Source: an uncultured Shinella sp. (GTDB taxonomy: Bacteria > Pseudomonadota > Alphaproteobacteria > Rhizobiales > Rhizobiaceae). From it: DNA of 52,610 nucleotides. The translations under genes and the position numbers were made by a program. The stretch spans positions 1-52,610 of the forward strand of contig NZ_CAMLFY010000017.1 in assembly GCF_946479415.1 (NCBI RefSeq), given 5' to 3'. The notes beneath the pieces are model-generated. The model saw only the letters and a program-made list of their open reading frames with translations, made no database searches and had not been told where the DNA came from. The stretch's first letter is position 1, and each line of letters opens with the position of its first letter. Positions 7,640 through 16,315 of the stretch are shown one piece after another.

Positions 7640-8992
7640 TCACGCCGCCTTGCTGTGCGTGCGGGCCGACTGGTCGATATAGGCGTCGAAGGCGGCGGCG
7701 ACGGCGCGGATGATGAAACGATGGTCCTGCCGCACCGTGACCGTGCCGCCGCGGATATCGACCGCACCGTCTTCAGCGAGCGCTGCCAGCCGCGCATTGC
7801 CGTCCAAAAGGGGGGCCGCGTCGAAGCCGTGACGGGCGGCGATGGTGGTGATGTCGGCGCGGAAGTCGCACATCAGCCGCTCGATGATCTCGGCGCGCAG
7901 CCGGTCTTCGGCGGTGAGGCGGTAGCCCTTGACGGTGGCCAAGCGACCCGAGGCGATGCGCTGGGCATAAAGGCCGGGCGGCACCTCGTTCTGGATATAA
8001 CCATCCGGTGTGCGGCCGATGGACGAGGCGCCGAAGCCGATCAGCGTTTCGCAGGCATCCGTCGTATAGCCCTGGAAATTGCGCCGCAGCCGGCCGCGCT
8101 TTGCGGCGATCGCGAGATCATCGCCTGGCAGCGCATAGTGATCGAGGCCGATGCGGACATAGCCGGCGGCAACGAGTGTTTCGGCAATCGCCTCCGCCTG
8201 TTCGGCGCGTGCGGCGGCGTCCGGTAGCGCGCGTTCGTCGATCAGCCGCTGGTGCTTCTTGAAGGAGGGGATGTGGGCATAGCCGAAGACGGCGAAACGC
8301 TCCGGCCGCATGGCGACCGCCGCCTTCGCCGTGTCGATGCAGGATTGCACCGTCTGGTGGGGCAGGCCGTAGATGAGGTCGAAATTGATGCCGCCGATAC
8401 CGGCCGCGCGCAGCCGGTTCACGGCCTCGGCGGTCTGCGCCTCGCTCTGCATGCGGTTGATCGCCTTCTGCACGACGGGATCGAAACTCTGCACGCCGAG
8501 GCTCGCGCGGGTGACGCCCGCCTCGCCGAGCGCTGCCGCCATTTCCGCCGTCAGCGTGCGCGGGTCGATCTCCACCGCGATCTCCGCGCCGGCGACGAGG
8601 CCGAAGCGGGCGCGCAGGAGACCGATGAGATCGCGGAATTCCTCTGGCTGCATGATCGTCGGCGTGCCGCCGCCGAAATGGATGTGTTTGACCTTGATGC
8701 GGTTTTCCACCCGGTCCGAGACGAGGCCGATCTCCTGCCGCAGCATGTCGAGATAGTCGAGGATCGGCGCGTCCTTCTGGGTGATGGTGGTGTGGCAGCC
8801 GCAATACCAGCACATGGAGCGACAGAAGGGGATGTGCAGATAGAGCGAGGCCTCGGTGCCCGGCTTGATGCAGGAGAGCCAGTCGCCATAGGTGCCGGCG
8901 CCGACGACCGGGGCGAAGGCGGGCGCGGTCGGATAGCTCGTATAGCGCGGCAGCCGCGCCTCGCCGTATTTCTCGATCAGGGCCTGTTGCAT
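7640..8992 (-). CDS. hemN: HemN, oxygen-independent coproporphyrinogen III dehydrogenase
   Basis: A 450-residue radical SAM enzyme that decarboxylates coproporphyrinogen III to protoporphyrinogen IX without oxygen, giving heme for NirK/Nor-era respiration. The cluster motif C57RSMC61WYC64GC, the early LPRYTSYPTAPAF motif and FGGGTPTIM are typical of true HemN, and the length fits. I chose the ATG at 8992; a GGAA ribosome site lies upstream, and an in-frame extension to 9115 would cross both NnrR-type boxes. A degenerate NnrR-type box at 9052 suggests anaerobic, nitrogen-oxide control. Confidence 0.95.
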   Translation of the reverse strand: MQQALIEKYGEARLPRYTSYPTAPAFAPVVGAGTYGDWLSCIKPGTEASLYLHIPFCRSMCWYCGCHTTITQKDAPILDYLDMLRQEIGLVSDRVENRIKVKHIHFGGGTPTIMQPEEFRDLIGLLRARFGLVAGAEIAVEIDPRTLTAEMAAALGEAGVTRASLGVQSFDPVVQKAINRMQSEAQTAEAVNRLRAAGIGGINFDLIYGLPHQTVQSCIDTAKAAVAMRPERFAVFGYAHIPSFKKHQRLIDERALPDAAARAEQAEAIAETLVAAGYVRIGLDHYALPGDDLAIAAKRGRLRRNFQGYTTDACETLIGFGASSIGRTPDGYIQNEVPPGLYAQRIASGRLATVKGYRLTAEDRLRAEIIERLMCDFRADITTIAARHGFDAAPLLDGNARLAALAEDGAVDIRGGTVTVRQDHRFIIRAVAAAFDAYIDQSARTHSKAA

Positions 8993-9051
8993 GGCGCATT
9001 CCTTTCCGTGTGTCGATTGCCGAAAGGGTAGGAGCAGCAGGCACCCCCTTC

Positions 9052-9067
9052 TTTGCGAAAAGCCAAG
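9052..9067 (-). promoter_or_regulatory. degenerate NnrR/FNR-type box upstream of hemN
   Basis: TTTGCGAAAAGCCAAG has TTG-N8-CAA with one mismatch from TTTG-N8-CAAA. On the minus strand a weak CTACCC stands about 21 bp downstream in the -10 position. The predicted start near 9018 leaves a 26-nt leader for hemN. Confidence 0.55.
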
Positions 9068-9100
9068 CAGCGCGGCAGGAGGCCTGAAAATCGTCAATTG

Positions 9101-9116
9101 TTTGCGCAGGGTCAAA
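9101..9116 (+). promoter_or_regulatory. NnrR-type box upstream of the DUF2249 accessory block
   Basis: TTTGCGCAGGGTCAAA, a perfect TTTG-N8-CAAA dyad, with TTAGCG 21 bp downstream as a weak -10 candidate. The predicted transcript starts near 9150 and would cover the four genes from 9218 to 11703. Confidence 0.7.
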
Positions 9117-9217
9117 GTGCGGGACGGGAGGCAGGGTTAGCGTCAGATGGTTCCGGTCGGGTCGGGCCGTGCCCTTCCGGAACGGTATCGGAACGGCCGG
9201 GACGGAAACACCAAACC

Positions 9218-9499
9218 ATGTCTGAGACCCTGGACAAGCCCCTGATCGACGTGCGCACCATTCCGCCGCGCGAACGCCATCCGCGCATTTTCGGCATGCT
9301 TGGTGCCTTGATGCCCGGCAAATCCATGCTGATCACCAGCGATCACGATCCGCGGCCGCTGCACTATCAGCTCGAGACCAATTTCCCCGGCCAGTTCGGC
9401 TGGGATTATCTCGAGCAGGGTCCGGAAGTCTGGCGCGTCGAGATCGACCGGCTGGAAGACGGCGGCGGCTGCGACTGCTGCTGCGGTTCCGAGCACTGA
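9218..9499 (+). CDS. DUF2249 domain protein with a Cys-rich C-terminus
   Basis: A 93-residue protein with one DUF2249 domain, a TusA-like fold, shown by LIDVRTIPPRERHPRIFGMLGALMPGKSMLITSDHDPRPLHYQ and a closing WRVEIDRL strand. The tail GGGCDCCCGSEH holds four cysteines and a histidine, suited to binding a metal or persulfide. DUF2249 genes recur near denitrification genes, but their function is not established. It is the first gene of an NnrR-boxed block, and the membrane protein gene follows 25 nt later. Start chosen as the first ATG in frame with the conserved domain; its ribosome site is weak. Confidence 0.8.
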   Translation: MSETLDKPLIDVRTIPPRERHPRIFGMLGALMPGKSMLITSDHDPRPLHYQLETNFPGQFGWDYLEQGPEVWRVEIDRLEDGGGCDCCCGSEH

Positions 9500-9524
9500 A
9501 CAGGGCGCGGCGAGGCAAACCGAC

Positions 9525-10883
9525 ATGCCGGGCGCAACGCTCTCCCGCTGGACCATGTCCTACTTCGCCGCCGCCTGCCTCATGCTCGTGGCGGGGCAGG
9601 GGCTGATGGTCGCCGGTTACGGCTATCCCTTCGCCGATCCCGGTGCGCCGGAAACGCTTGTCGTCGTCCACCTCGTCGCCATCGGCTGGCTCAGCCTGCT
9701 GATGGCCGGGGCACTGCTGCAATTCGTGCCGGTGCTCATCGCCCGGCCTGTCGTCGGCGCGCGTTTCGCCTTGCCGGCCCTGTTGCTGCTGCTTGGCGGG
9801 CTGGGCTTGCTTTTGGGTGGGTTCGTTGCCGTGTCCGGGGCACTGGACCTACCGCTTGTTCTGCTGCCCGTCGGCGGGTTGATGCTTCTGGCCGGTTTCG
9901 GCCTGTTTGCTGCCATCCTCGCCGTCACGCTTCTTTCTGCGCGGCCTCTGTCGCTACCCGCCCGCTTCGTCGCCACCGGCCTTGCCGCGCTTGTCGGTGC
10001 GGCGCTCATCGGTTCTGCGTTGACGGTCGCTTTATCCGGTCTTGCGGAAAATCCGCTGCTCGACCGGCTCGTCGCCCAAGGGGTGGAGCTGCATGCCGCC
10101 CTTGGCCTCGGCGGCTGGCTGAGCGCGACGGCGGTCGGCGTCAGCTACCGGCTGTTCTCGATGTTCCTGCTGGCGCCGGAGGTCGAGCGTTCGAGCAGCC
10201 GCGCCGCCTGGTGGGGCGCGAGCCTGGCGGTCGGGCTTGTTGCCGTGGCGGTAATCTTCGTGCTGTCCGGCATTTTCGGTGCCGCGCTGCTTTTCACCGC
10301 CGCATTGCTGCTCACGCTGATGGCCGTGATGCTCTACGGCGTTGATGTCCTGCACATCTACCGTGGGCGGAAGCGCAAGCAGGCGGAACTGAACATTCGC
10401 GCGAGTTTCGCGGCGCTTGGTCTGTTTGTCTTGTCCATCTTCCTTCTCAATGTTCCCGCCCTCAGGTCCGGCGATATTGTGGCAGCGGTCGTCTACCTGT
10501 TCATTTTCGGCTGGCTCACCGGGCTCGGCCTTGCCCAGCTTTACAAGATCGTCGCCTTCCTCACCTGGCTGGAGGCCTATGGCCCCATCCTGGGCCGTGC
10601 GCCGGTGCCACGGGTGCAGGATCTCGTCGATGAGCGCCATGCGTTGATCCTGTTCCGCCTCTATTACGGCGCAGTCGTCGTCGCGACGCTCTCCCTTGCC
10701 GCCGGCGCGACCGGCTTTTTCCGCATGGCCGTCGCAGCGCAGCTTTTGGCGACGCTCTGCCTGATCCGCGAATTCATCCGGGCGCGCCGCCTGTCCATCG
10801 TACCGGTTGCGCTACGTGCGCCGGCCGGCTTGGTGCGGCCGCACCTCTTTCTGCCTCTATCCGCTTTCCAAGGAGATAAATGA
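9525..10883 (+). CDS. polytopic membrane protein with heme-copper-oxidase/NnrS-like motifs
   Basis: A 452-residue protein, almost wholly hydrophobic, with about 12 transmembrane helices. Two helices carry a histidine followed by a Gly-rich run: VVVH49LVAIGWLSLLMAGALLQFVPVL-like (residues 46-70) and GVELH190AALGLGGWLSATAVGVSYRL. The same His/Gly/Pro spacing occurs in NnrS and NorB helices that bind heme, so I infer a heme- or metal-binding member of that broad fold. It is not an annotated subunit of a known oxidase. The downstream DUF2249 gene overlaps it by 4 nt (ATGA), indicating translational coupling. Confidence 0.7.
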   Translation: MPGATLSRWTMSYFAAACLMLVAGQGLMVAGYGYPFADPGAPETLVVVHLVAIGWLSLLMAGALLQFVPVLIARPVVGARFALPALLLLLGGLGLLLGGFVAVSGALDLPLVLLPVGGLMLLAGFGLFAAILAVTLLSARPLSLPARFVATGLAALVGAALIGSALTVALSGLAENPLLDRLVAQGVELHAALGLGGWLSATAVGVSYRLFSMFLLAPEVERSSSRAAWWGASLAVGLVAVAVIFVLSGIFGAALLFTAALLLTLMAVMLYGVDVLHIYRGRKRKQAELNIRASFAALGLFVLSIFLLNVPALRSGDIVAAVVYLFIFGWLTGLGLAQLYKIVAFLTWLEAYGPILGRAPVPRVQDLVDERHALILFRLYYGAVVVATLSLAAGATGFFRMAVAAQLLATLCLIREFIRARRLSIVPVALRAPAGLVRPHLFLPLSAFQGDK

Positions 10884-11398
10884 TGCCCGAGATTTCACCG
10901 AAGGTGCTCGATGTGCGGCCGATCCTGCGCAGCGGCGGCGAGCCGTTCCAGGCGATCATGCAGGCTGTTCAAGACCTGCGGCCCGGACAGGCGCTGACGC
11001 TGCTCGCCACGTTTCGCCCGCAGCCGCTGTTTCGCGTGATGGAAGGGCGTGGCTTCGACCATGCAGCCCGCGAGATCGACGGCGGCGACTGGGAGGTGCT
11101 GTTCACGCCGAAGAAGGACGCGGCGCCCGTCGAGACCTCCGTCGATGCCGAGCGCCCCGAGACTTGGCCGGATCCGTCCGAGCATCTTGACCTCACCGAT
11201 CTCGATCCGCCGGAACCGATGGTGCGCATTCTCGCCGCCGCCGAGGCGCTGGAGCCGGGCGAGGTGCTCTTCGCCGTGCTGGCGCGCGAACCGCTGTTCC
11301 TCTTCCCGGAGCTGACCAAGCGTGGCCACCAATGGGCCGGCAATTTCGATGAGGCGGGATCGGCCTACCGCATCCTCGTGCGGATCGGGGAGGCTTGA
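10880..11398 (+). CDS. tandem DUF2249 domain protein
   Basis: A 172-residue protein made of two DUF2249 (TusA-like) domains, about residues 8-80 (LDVRPILRSGGEPF to WEVLFTPKK) and 97-170 (LDLTDLDPPEPMVRI to YRILVRIG). Between them is an acidic linker. Both repeats share the LDxxxxxPxxPxxxI...L.PGxxLxxL pattern. It overlaps the membrane gene by four bases and precedes the DUF59 gene by 5 nt. The function is unknown; the TusA-like fold suggests sulfur or metal-cofactor transfer. Confidence 0.75.
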   Translation: MMPEISPKVLDVRPILRSGGEPFQAIMQAVQDLRPGQALTLLATFRPQPLFRVMEGRGFDHAAREIDGGDWEVLFTPKKDAAPVETSVDAERPETWPDPSEHLDLTDLDPPEPMVRILAAAEALEPGEVLFAVLAREPLFLFPELTKRGHQWAGNFDEAGSAYRILVRIGEA

Positions 11399-11403
11399 GG
11401 GCG

Positions 11404-11703
11404 ATGAACGAGACGGACAAGGCCACGCTTACGGAGGACATCCGTACGGCGCTGCGCATGATCATCGATCCCGAAATCGGCAAGAACATCGTCGATCTCG
11501 GTCTGGTCTACGATATCGCGGTGGAAGAGGGCGGTGTCGTCTATGTCACCATGACCACGACGACACGTTTCTGCCCGGCGACGGATTTCCTCAAGGAGGC
11601 GGTGCAGGCCTGCGTCTGGTATGTGCCGGGCGTCGAATATGCCGAGGTGCGGCTGACCTACGAGCCGCCGTGGACGCCCGAGATGATGTTGGATGTTGCC
11701 TGA
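11404..11703 (+). CDS. MIP18 family / DUF59 (PaaD- and SufT-like) metal-sulfur cluster protein
   Basis: A 99-residue protein with the MIP18/DUF59 core: IDPEIGKNIVDLGLVYDI near residues 22-39 and a TTTRFCPATDFL loop containing the conserved cysteine. Relatives help Fe-S cluster assembly or transfer. As the last gene of the DUF2249 block it suggests the block maintains or repairs metal-sulfur centres under NO. ATG 11404 is preferred over an in-frame TTG at 11395. A strong terminator begins at its stop codon. Confidence 0.85.
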   Translation: MNETDKATLTEDIRTALRMIIDPEIGKNIVDLGLVYDIAVEEGGVVYVTMTTTTRFCPATDFLKEAVQACVWYVPGVEYAEVRLTYEPPWTPEMMLDVA

Positions 11704-11743
11704 AACGAAACGGCCCGGAGAGAACCTCCGGGCCGTTTCGTTT
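11703..11743. terminator. bidirectional terminator between the DUF59 gene and nnrS
   Basis: An 18-bp perfect stem, AAACGAAACGGCCCGGAG with its complement, around a 5-nt loop. It ends both convergent transcripts. Confidence 0.85.
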
Positions 11744-12960
11744 CAGAGTGGTGCGCGGCGTTTTCGCGCGAGCATCGGCGCGTATTCCAGGCAGTAGAGG
11801 CCGAAGGCGGCAATCCAGAGAAGGCCCGAGGCGGCATAGAGGATGGGGCTGAGGTCCGGCAGGATTTCCGCAAGCGGGCGCACCAGTGCGCAGAGGATGA
11901 GGGCGCCATAGGAGGCGACCGTGATCTTCGAGGCGACCAGGGCGCGGCCGGTATGGCCGAGGCTCGCCCGCGTCATGACCGCCAGCATCATGCAGGCGAT
12001 GGCGCCGACCGAGAGCAGATGCAGCACCGAGCGTTCTTCGAGATATCCAAGCGCACTGAGGCTGAGGGCCATGAGGCCGAGCGGGATGAAGGCATAGACG
12101 ATGTGCAGGATGACGAGGATCCGGTCCCGCGCCACCGTCCAGCCGCGCCAGCGGTGCAGGCGGATGCAATGGAGGGCGGCTGCGGTCGCGCCTGCAGCGG
12201 CGGTTGCCGGGTGTTCGGGGAGAACGGCCCAGAGGCCGAGCGCACCGGTGCCGGCGAGGATCGCGACCATGTCGTAGCTGTTGTAGGGCACCGGGAAATC
12301 CGTGCGGCCGAACTTGTTGAGCCAGTTTCGCGTAAAACTCGGAATGATGCGCCCGCCGACAATCATGATCAGCACGACATAGGCGGCGACGGCGAGCCGG
12401 ATCGCCATAGGATCACGCCCGCCGTGAATGGCCGCCACGTGATAGAGCGCGTTGGCGAGGGACAAGGCGAGCAGCCCGGCCAAAACCTTCAGGTCCTTCC
12501 ACTTGCGCCCGGCCACGACTTCGCGCGTGCAGATGGCAAGCAGGACGGGCAGGAAGAGCGCATCGATGGTAGCGGCAATGGCAACGCCGATCGTATCGGA
12601 GACGAGAAGCGCGATGCGCCCGGCGCACCAGAGCGCGAAGAGGCCTGCCAGCGGCCAGCCGGAAACCGGCAGGCGGCCCGTCCAGTTCGGCACGGCCGTC
12701 AGCAGGAAACCGGCGAGCACTGATGAGGCGAAGCCGAACAGCATTTCATGCGCGTGCCAGTTGGGCGCGCCATAGGTCTCGGCAATTGTGATGCGGCCGG
12801 TGATCGCGGCGATCCACAGGACCATGGCCGCGATGGCCCAGAGCGCGCCGCCGAGAAAGAACGGCCGGAACCCGTAGGAGAAGAGCACCGGACCGGTGCG
12901 GGAAAGGCCGCGCGGCACGGGGCGGCTGATGGATGGACTGACGGGGGGATTTGCAGACAT
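11743..12960 (-). CDS. nnrS: NnrS family heme-copper membrane protein
   Basis: A 405-residue, roughly 12-helix protein of the NnrS family. Its signature is NWH69AH71EMLFGFASSVLAGFLLTAVPNWTGR, followed by a GGRIIPSFTRNW motif in the middle. NnrS binds heme and copper and protects cells, or their iron pools, against NO in nitrate/nitrite-respiring bacteria. ATG 12960 has AAGGAAAG eight bases upstream. It is convergent with the DUF59 gene and divergent from nirK, and has its own NnrR-type box. Confidence 0.93.
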   Translation of the reverse strand: MSANPPVSPSISRPVPRGLSRTGPVLFSYGFRPFFLGGALWAIAAMVLWIAAITGRITIAETYGAPNWHAHEMLFGFASSVLAGFLLTAVPNWTGRLPVSGWPLAGLFALWCAGRIALLVSDTIGVAIAATIDALFLPVLLAICTREVVAGRKWKDLKVLAGLLALSLANALYHVAAIHGGRDPMAIRLAVAAYVVLIMIVGGRIIPSFTRNWLNKFGRTDFPVPYNSYDMVAILAGTGALGLWAVLPEHPATAAAGATAAALHCIRLHRWRGWTVARDRILVILHIVYAFIPLGLMALSLSALGYLEERSVLHLLSVGAIACMMLAVMTRASLGHTGRALVASKITVASYGALILCALVRPLAEILPDLSPILYAASGLLWIAAFGLYCLEYAPMLARKRRAPL

Positions 12961-13018
12961 CGATGTCACTTTCCTTTGCAATCGTCAGCTGTTTCTAGGC
13001 CCTCCATCGGGTGCTTTC

Positions 13019-13034
13019 TTTGCGAGATGGCAAA
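13019..13034 (-). promoter_or_regulatory. NnrR-type box and promoter of nnrS
   Basis: TTTGCGAGATGGCAAA is a perfect TTTG-N8-CAAA dyad. On the minus strand CTAGAA lies 21 bp downstream (12993-12998), so transcription should start near 12985 with a 25-nt leader. Confidence 0.8.
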
Positions 13035-13081
13035 GAGCAAATCAGCATCTGCCAAAATGCCGCAGCGGCCGGAAAGGTCTG

Positions 13082-13097
13082 TTTGTCCCATCACAAA
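13082..13097 (+). promoter_or_regulatory. NnrR-type box and promoter of nirK
   Basis: TTTGTCCCATCACAAA, perfect TTTG-N8-CAAA, with CTAGAA at 13117-13122, 20 bp downstream. The predicted start is about 13131, giving a 48-nt leader before nirK. Confidence 0.82.
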
Positions 13098-13178
13098 GAG
13101 GTTGGCGCGAATGCTCCTAGAACAGAGAGGACCGGGCGATAGACACATCGCTCCGTCCTTTCGAAAAGGAGAAATTCA

Positions 13179-14321
13179 ATGACCGAGCAGTTTCAGATGA
13201 CCCGCCGCACGATCCTCGGCGGTGCCGCGTTTGCCGGCGTCCTGACGCCGATCATTGCGGCGTCGATGGCCCGCGCCGAAGGCGGCACGGTCGAAACGAA
13301 CGCCGCGGCGACCGCGGCCGATATAGCCAAGCTGGAGCGCGTGAAGGTCGAGCTCGTCAAGCCGCCCTTCGTGCACGCCCACACCCAGAAGGCCGAAGGC
13401 GGCCCGAAGGTCTATGAGTTCACCATGACGATCGAGGAAAAGAAGATGATCCTCGACGACAAGGGCACGGAAGTGCACGCCATGACCTTCAACGGCTCGG
13501 TTCCCGGCCCGCTGATGGTGGTGCACCAGAACGACTATGTCGAGCTGACGCTGATCAACCCCGAGACCAACGAGCTGCAGCACAATATCGACTTCCATGC
13601 GGCGACCGGCGCTCTCGGCGGCGGCGCGCTGACGGTGGTCAATCCGGGCGAACGCACCGTGCTGCGCTTCAAGGCCACCAAGGCAGGCGTCTTCGTCTAT
13701 CACTGCGCACCTCCCGGAATGGTGCCGTGGCACGTCACCTCGGGCATGAACGGCGCCATCATGGTGCTGCCGCGCGAAGGCCTGAGCGATGGCCATGGCA
13801 AGGAGCTGACCTATGACCACATCTACTATGTCGGCGAGCAGGACTTTTATGTCCCTCGTGATGCCGAGGGCAACTTCAAGAAATATGCCAGCGTCGGCGA
13901 AGCCTATGACGATACGCTTGCGGTCATGCGGACCCTCACCCCGAGCCACATCGTCTTCAATGGCGCCGTGGGCGCACTGACGGGCGACAATGCACTGAAG
14001 GCGAAGGTGGGCGACAGGGTGCTCGTCGTGCATTCGCAGGCCAACCGCGACACCCGCCCGCACCTGATCGGCGGCCATGGTGACTATGTCTGGCAGACCG
14101 GCAAGTTCCACAATCCGCCTGACGTCGACCAGGAAACCTGGTTCATTCCGGGCGGCACGGCGGGCGCGGCCTACTACACCTTCCAGCAGCCCGGCATCTA
14201 CGCGTACGTGAACCACAATCTCATCGAGGCCTTCGAACTGGGTGCCGCCGGCCACTTCGCCGTCACCGGCGACTGGAACGATGATCTGATGACCTCGGTC
14301 ACACCGCCCAGCGGTGCCTGA
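13179..14321 (+). CDS. nirK: NirK, copper-containing nitrite reductase
   Basis: A 380-residue periplasmic enzyme reducing nitrite to NO. A twin-arginine signal (MTRRTILGG, Arg9-Arg10) is followed by two cupredoxin domains. Type-1 copper ligands are H135, C176, H185 and M190 (HNIDFH and [17 protein letters not shown]); type-2 ligands are H140, H175 and H346 (in [12 protein letters not shown]). The length and motif spacing fit the rhizobial class I enzyme. The start has an AAAAGGAG ribosome site and is driven by the box at 13082. nirV follows 131 nt later without its own NnrR-type box. Confidence 0.97.
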   Translation: MTEQFQMTRRTILGGAAFAGVLTPIIAASMARAEGGTVETNAAATAADIAKLERVKVELVKPPFVHAHTQKAEGGPKVYEFTMTIEEKKMILDDKGTEVHAMTFNGSVPGPLMVVHQNDYVELTLINPETNELQHNIDFHAATGALGGGALTVVNPGERTVLRFKATKAGVFVYHCAPPGMVPWHVTSGMNGAIMVLPREGLSDGHGKELTYDHIYYVGEQDFYVPRDAEGNFKKYASVGEAYDDTLAVMRTLTPSHIVFNGAVGALTGDNALKAKVGDRVLVVHSQANRDTRPHLIGGHGDYVWQTGKFHNPPDVDQETWFIPGGTAGAAYYTFQQPGIYAYVNHNLIEAFELGAAGHFAVTGDWNDDLMTSVTPPSGA

Positions 14322-14452
14322 CATTACCCGACAAAGGCGCGCCTGTTCTTGGGGCGGGCGCGCTTGCGGATCGCAAGGCTGCGGTCCACATACCAATCGG
14401 CGCCTGTCCCGGACGTCGAACGATTGTCCGGGCGAGGCGTAAGGAGGCCTTC

Positions 14453-15367
14453 ATGGCTGCGCTGACATCGAAACCCGGCATTCCCCTGAAATCGCTTGCG
14501 CTTCCCGCCCTGCTGCTGGCGGCACTTGCCGGCTCGGTCGCGATCAAGGCCGATCTTATCGGATCGGCCGCTACCGGCCCCGTGTTGGACGAGCCGATGA
14601 CGGTGGAGATCGCGCCGCGTACTTTCGACTATCGCGATAGCGGCGAGTTCTTCCGCAACGGCTTTGCCGTCGATGGGCCGGTAAAGAGCGTCACCAGGCG
14701 CCGCCCGCTCACCATCATGAAATATCAGGTGACGGCTGCCGACTACGGCCGCTGCGTGGCCGACGGCGCCTGCCCGCCGGCCGAGCCGGGCTTTGCGCCC
14801 CGTGATGCCACCACGACACCGGCGACCGGTGTCAGCTATGACGATGCCATCGCCTATGCCGGCTGGCTGAGCGCGCGCACCGGCGAGGTCTGGGTGTTGC
14901 CGAGCGATCAGGATCTCGCTTTTGCTGCCGGCTCGCGGTTTCCCGACGATGCGCTCGGCGTCGATATCAACAGCACTAATCCGGCCGATCGGTGGCTGGC
15001 GGATTATAATCGCGAGGCGGCGCGCAAGGCCTCGCGCGATCCGGTGCCGCAGCCGCTCGGCCGTTTCGGCGAGAACGAATACGGCTTTGCGGATTTCGCC
15101 GGCAACATCTGGGAGTGGACCGCGACCTGCAACCGGCGCGTCAATCTCGACAAGGCCGGCACCGTCGTGAACGACGTGTCGTCCTGCGGCATCTATGTCG
15201 CGAGCGGCAAGCACCGGGCGGCGCTGAGTTCGTTCGTGCGCAACCCGAAGGGCGGCGGCTGTGCGGTCGGGGTGCCGCCCGACAATGTCGGCTTCCGGCT
15301 GGTCAAGGATACGCGCTGGCATGCCCCGCTTCTTGCGAAGCTTAGAGAGAAGGGACTTGCGTTCTGA
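14453..15367 (+). CDS. nirV: NirV, formylglycine-generating-enzyme-like protein
   Basis: A 304-residue protein with an N-terminal signal or membrane anchor (about 12-28) and an FGE-sulfatase/SUMF1-type domain. Family features are MKYQVTAADYGRCVADGACPPAE, NEYGFADFAGNIWEWTATC and GGGCAVGVPPDNVGFRLVKD. NirV accompanies nirK in many denitrifiers; its exact task is unsettled. A TAAGGAGG ribosome site lies just upstream. It is presumably co-transcribed with nirK, and nnrR follows after 71 nt. Confidence 0.92.
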   Translation: MAALTSKPGIPLKSLALPALLLAALAGSVAIKADLIGSAATGPVLDEPMTVEIAPRTFDYRDSGEFFRNGFAVDGPVKSVTRRRPLTIMKYQVTAADYGRCVADGACPPAEPGFAPRDATTTPATGVSYDDAIAYAGWLSARTGEVWVLPSDQDLAFAAGSRFPDDALGVDINSTNPADRWLADYNREAARKASRDPVPQPLGRFGENEYGFADFAGNIWEWTATCNRRVNLDKAGTVVNDVSSCGIYVASGKHRAALSSFVRNPKGGGCAVGVPPDNVGFRLVKDTRWHAPLLAKLREKGLAF

Positions 15368-15438
15368 ACTTTCTGTCGGCGGAGAGGCGTGATAGAAGCC
15401 GGGTGTGCCGATGAAGGCGCACGCAAAGGGACACGATT

Positions 15439-16134
15439 GTGAAGATTGACCGGACCGTCGTCCGGTCGCTTGCCCTGTTCGACAGGATGAGCGACGAGGA
15501 TCTCGACAGGCTGCTGAACCACGCGACCGCACGCCGCGTGCCGCAGGGCGACGCCGTCTTCGAGCAGGGCCAGCAGGCGGCGAGCTTCTTCCTTCTGCTG
15601 CACGGGCGCCTGAAGGTGACGCAGGTGACGGAGGACGGCCAGCAGATCATCGTGCGCGTCGTGCATCCCGGCGATCTCTTCGGCTTTGCCAAGGCCTTGC
15701 AGCGCTCCGACTATCCGGGCACCGCGAAGGCCGCGACGGAAAGCGTCATCCTCGGCTGGCCGACGGATCTCTGGCCGCATTTCGTCGAACAGAACCCCCG
15801 CCTTGCCGTCAGCGCCATGCAGACGATCGGCCAGCGGCTGGAAGAGGCGCACACCCGCATCCGCGAAATGTCGACGCAGGAGGTCGAGCGCCGCGTGGCG
15901 CATGCCGTGCTCCGGCTCTCCAAGCAGGCCGGTCGTAAGGAAGGCGAGGGTGTGCGCATCGATTTTCCGATCTCCCGGCAAGATATCGCCGAAATGACCG
16001 GCACGACGCTGCACACCGTCTCGCGCATCCTGAGCGCCTGGGAATCGCAGGGGCTGGTGCAAGGTGGTCGGCAGAAGCTGTTGGTCTGCGACCTGGCCGG
16101 CCTCTCGGCGCTGGCGGACGGTGCGCGCGAGTAG
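15439..16134 (+). CDS. nnrR: NnrR, CRP/FNR-family regulator of denitrification genes
   Basis: A 231-residue CRP/FNR-type activator with a cyclic-nucleotide-like sensory fold (about 10-120) and a C-terminal winged helix containing ISRQDIAEMTGTTLHTVSRILSAWESQG. No N-terminal cysteine cluster is seen, so it is not an oxygen-sensing FNR; NnrR/DNR proteins instead respond to NO, probably through heme. The TTTG-N8-CAAA boxes throughout the island match its expected target. The start is GTG. No clear box precedes nnrR itself. Confidence 0.92.
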   Translation: MKIDRTVVRSLALFDRMSDEDLDRLLNHATARRVPQGDAVFEQGQQAASFFLLLHGRLKVTQVTEDGQQIIVRVVHPGDLFGFAKALQRSDYPGTAKAATESVILGWPTDLWPHFVEQNPRLAVSAMQTIGQRLEEAHTRIREMSTQEVERRVAHAVLRLSKQAGRKEGEGVRIDFPISRQDIAEMTGTTLHTVSRILSAWESQGLVQGGRQKLLVCDLAGLSALADGARE

Positions 16135-16214
16135 GCGCAGGCGCGCCCCCTGTCGAAATGTCATTTCTGTCGTTTCGGCATTTGCCGGAAGCGCGGTTGC
16201 GCATGAATTCAATC

Positions 16215-16247
16215 TTGTTGAACAATAATATTCCTGTTATTCAACAA
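16215..16247. promoter_or_regulatory. palindromic operator upstream of the DUF1989 gene
   Basis: TTGTTGAACAA (16215-16225) is itself a palindrome. Its left arm TTGTTGAA is repeated inverted as TTCAACAA at 16240-16247, 25 bp along, in an AT-rich pocket before the gene at 16316. This is a likely repressor or activator site; the protein that binds is unknown. Confidence 0.5.
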
Positions 16248-16315
16248 ACGTGGATTTCTTCGGCGCATGCAGCACCGTTCGGAGCGCGCCGCCGGGGAGG
16301 AGAGGGAGGATTTCC

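Noticed and set aside
5887..7797. 636-codon minus-strand frame opposite norD
   Set aside because: Antisense composition and no start signals; norD has a clear vWA domain and neighbours.
14322..15438. Search for NnrR-type boxes before nirV and nnrR
   Set aside because: No TTTG-N8-CAAA-like dyad was found in the nirK-nirV or nirV-nnrR spacers, so these genes are taken as read through from nirK or constitutive.
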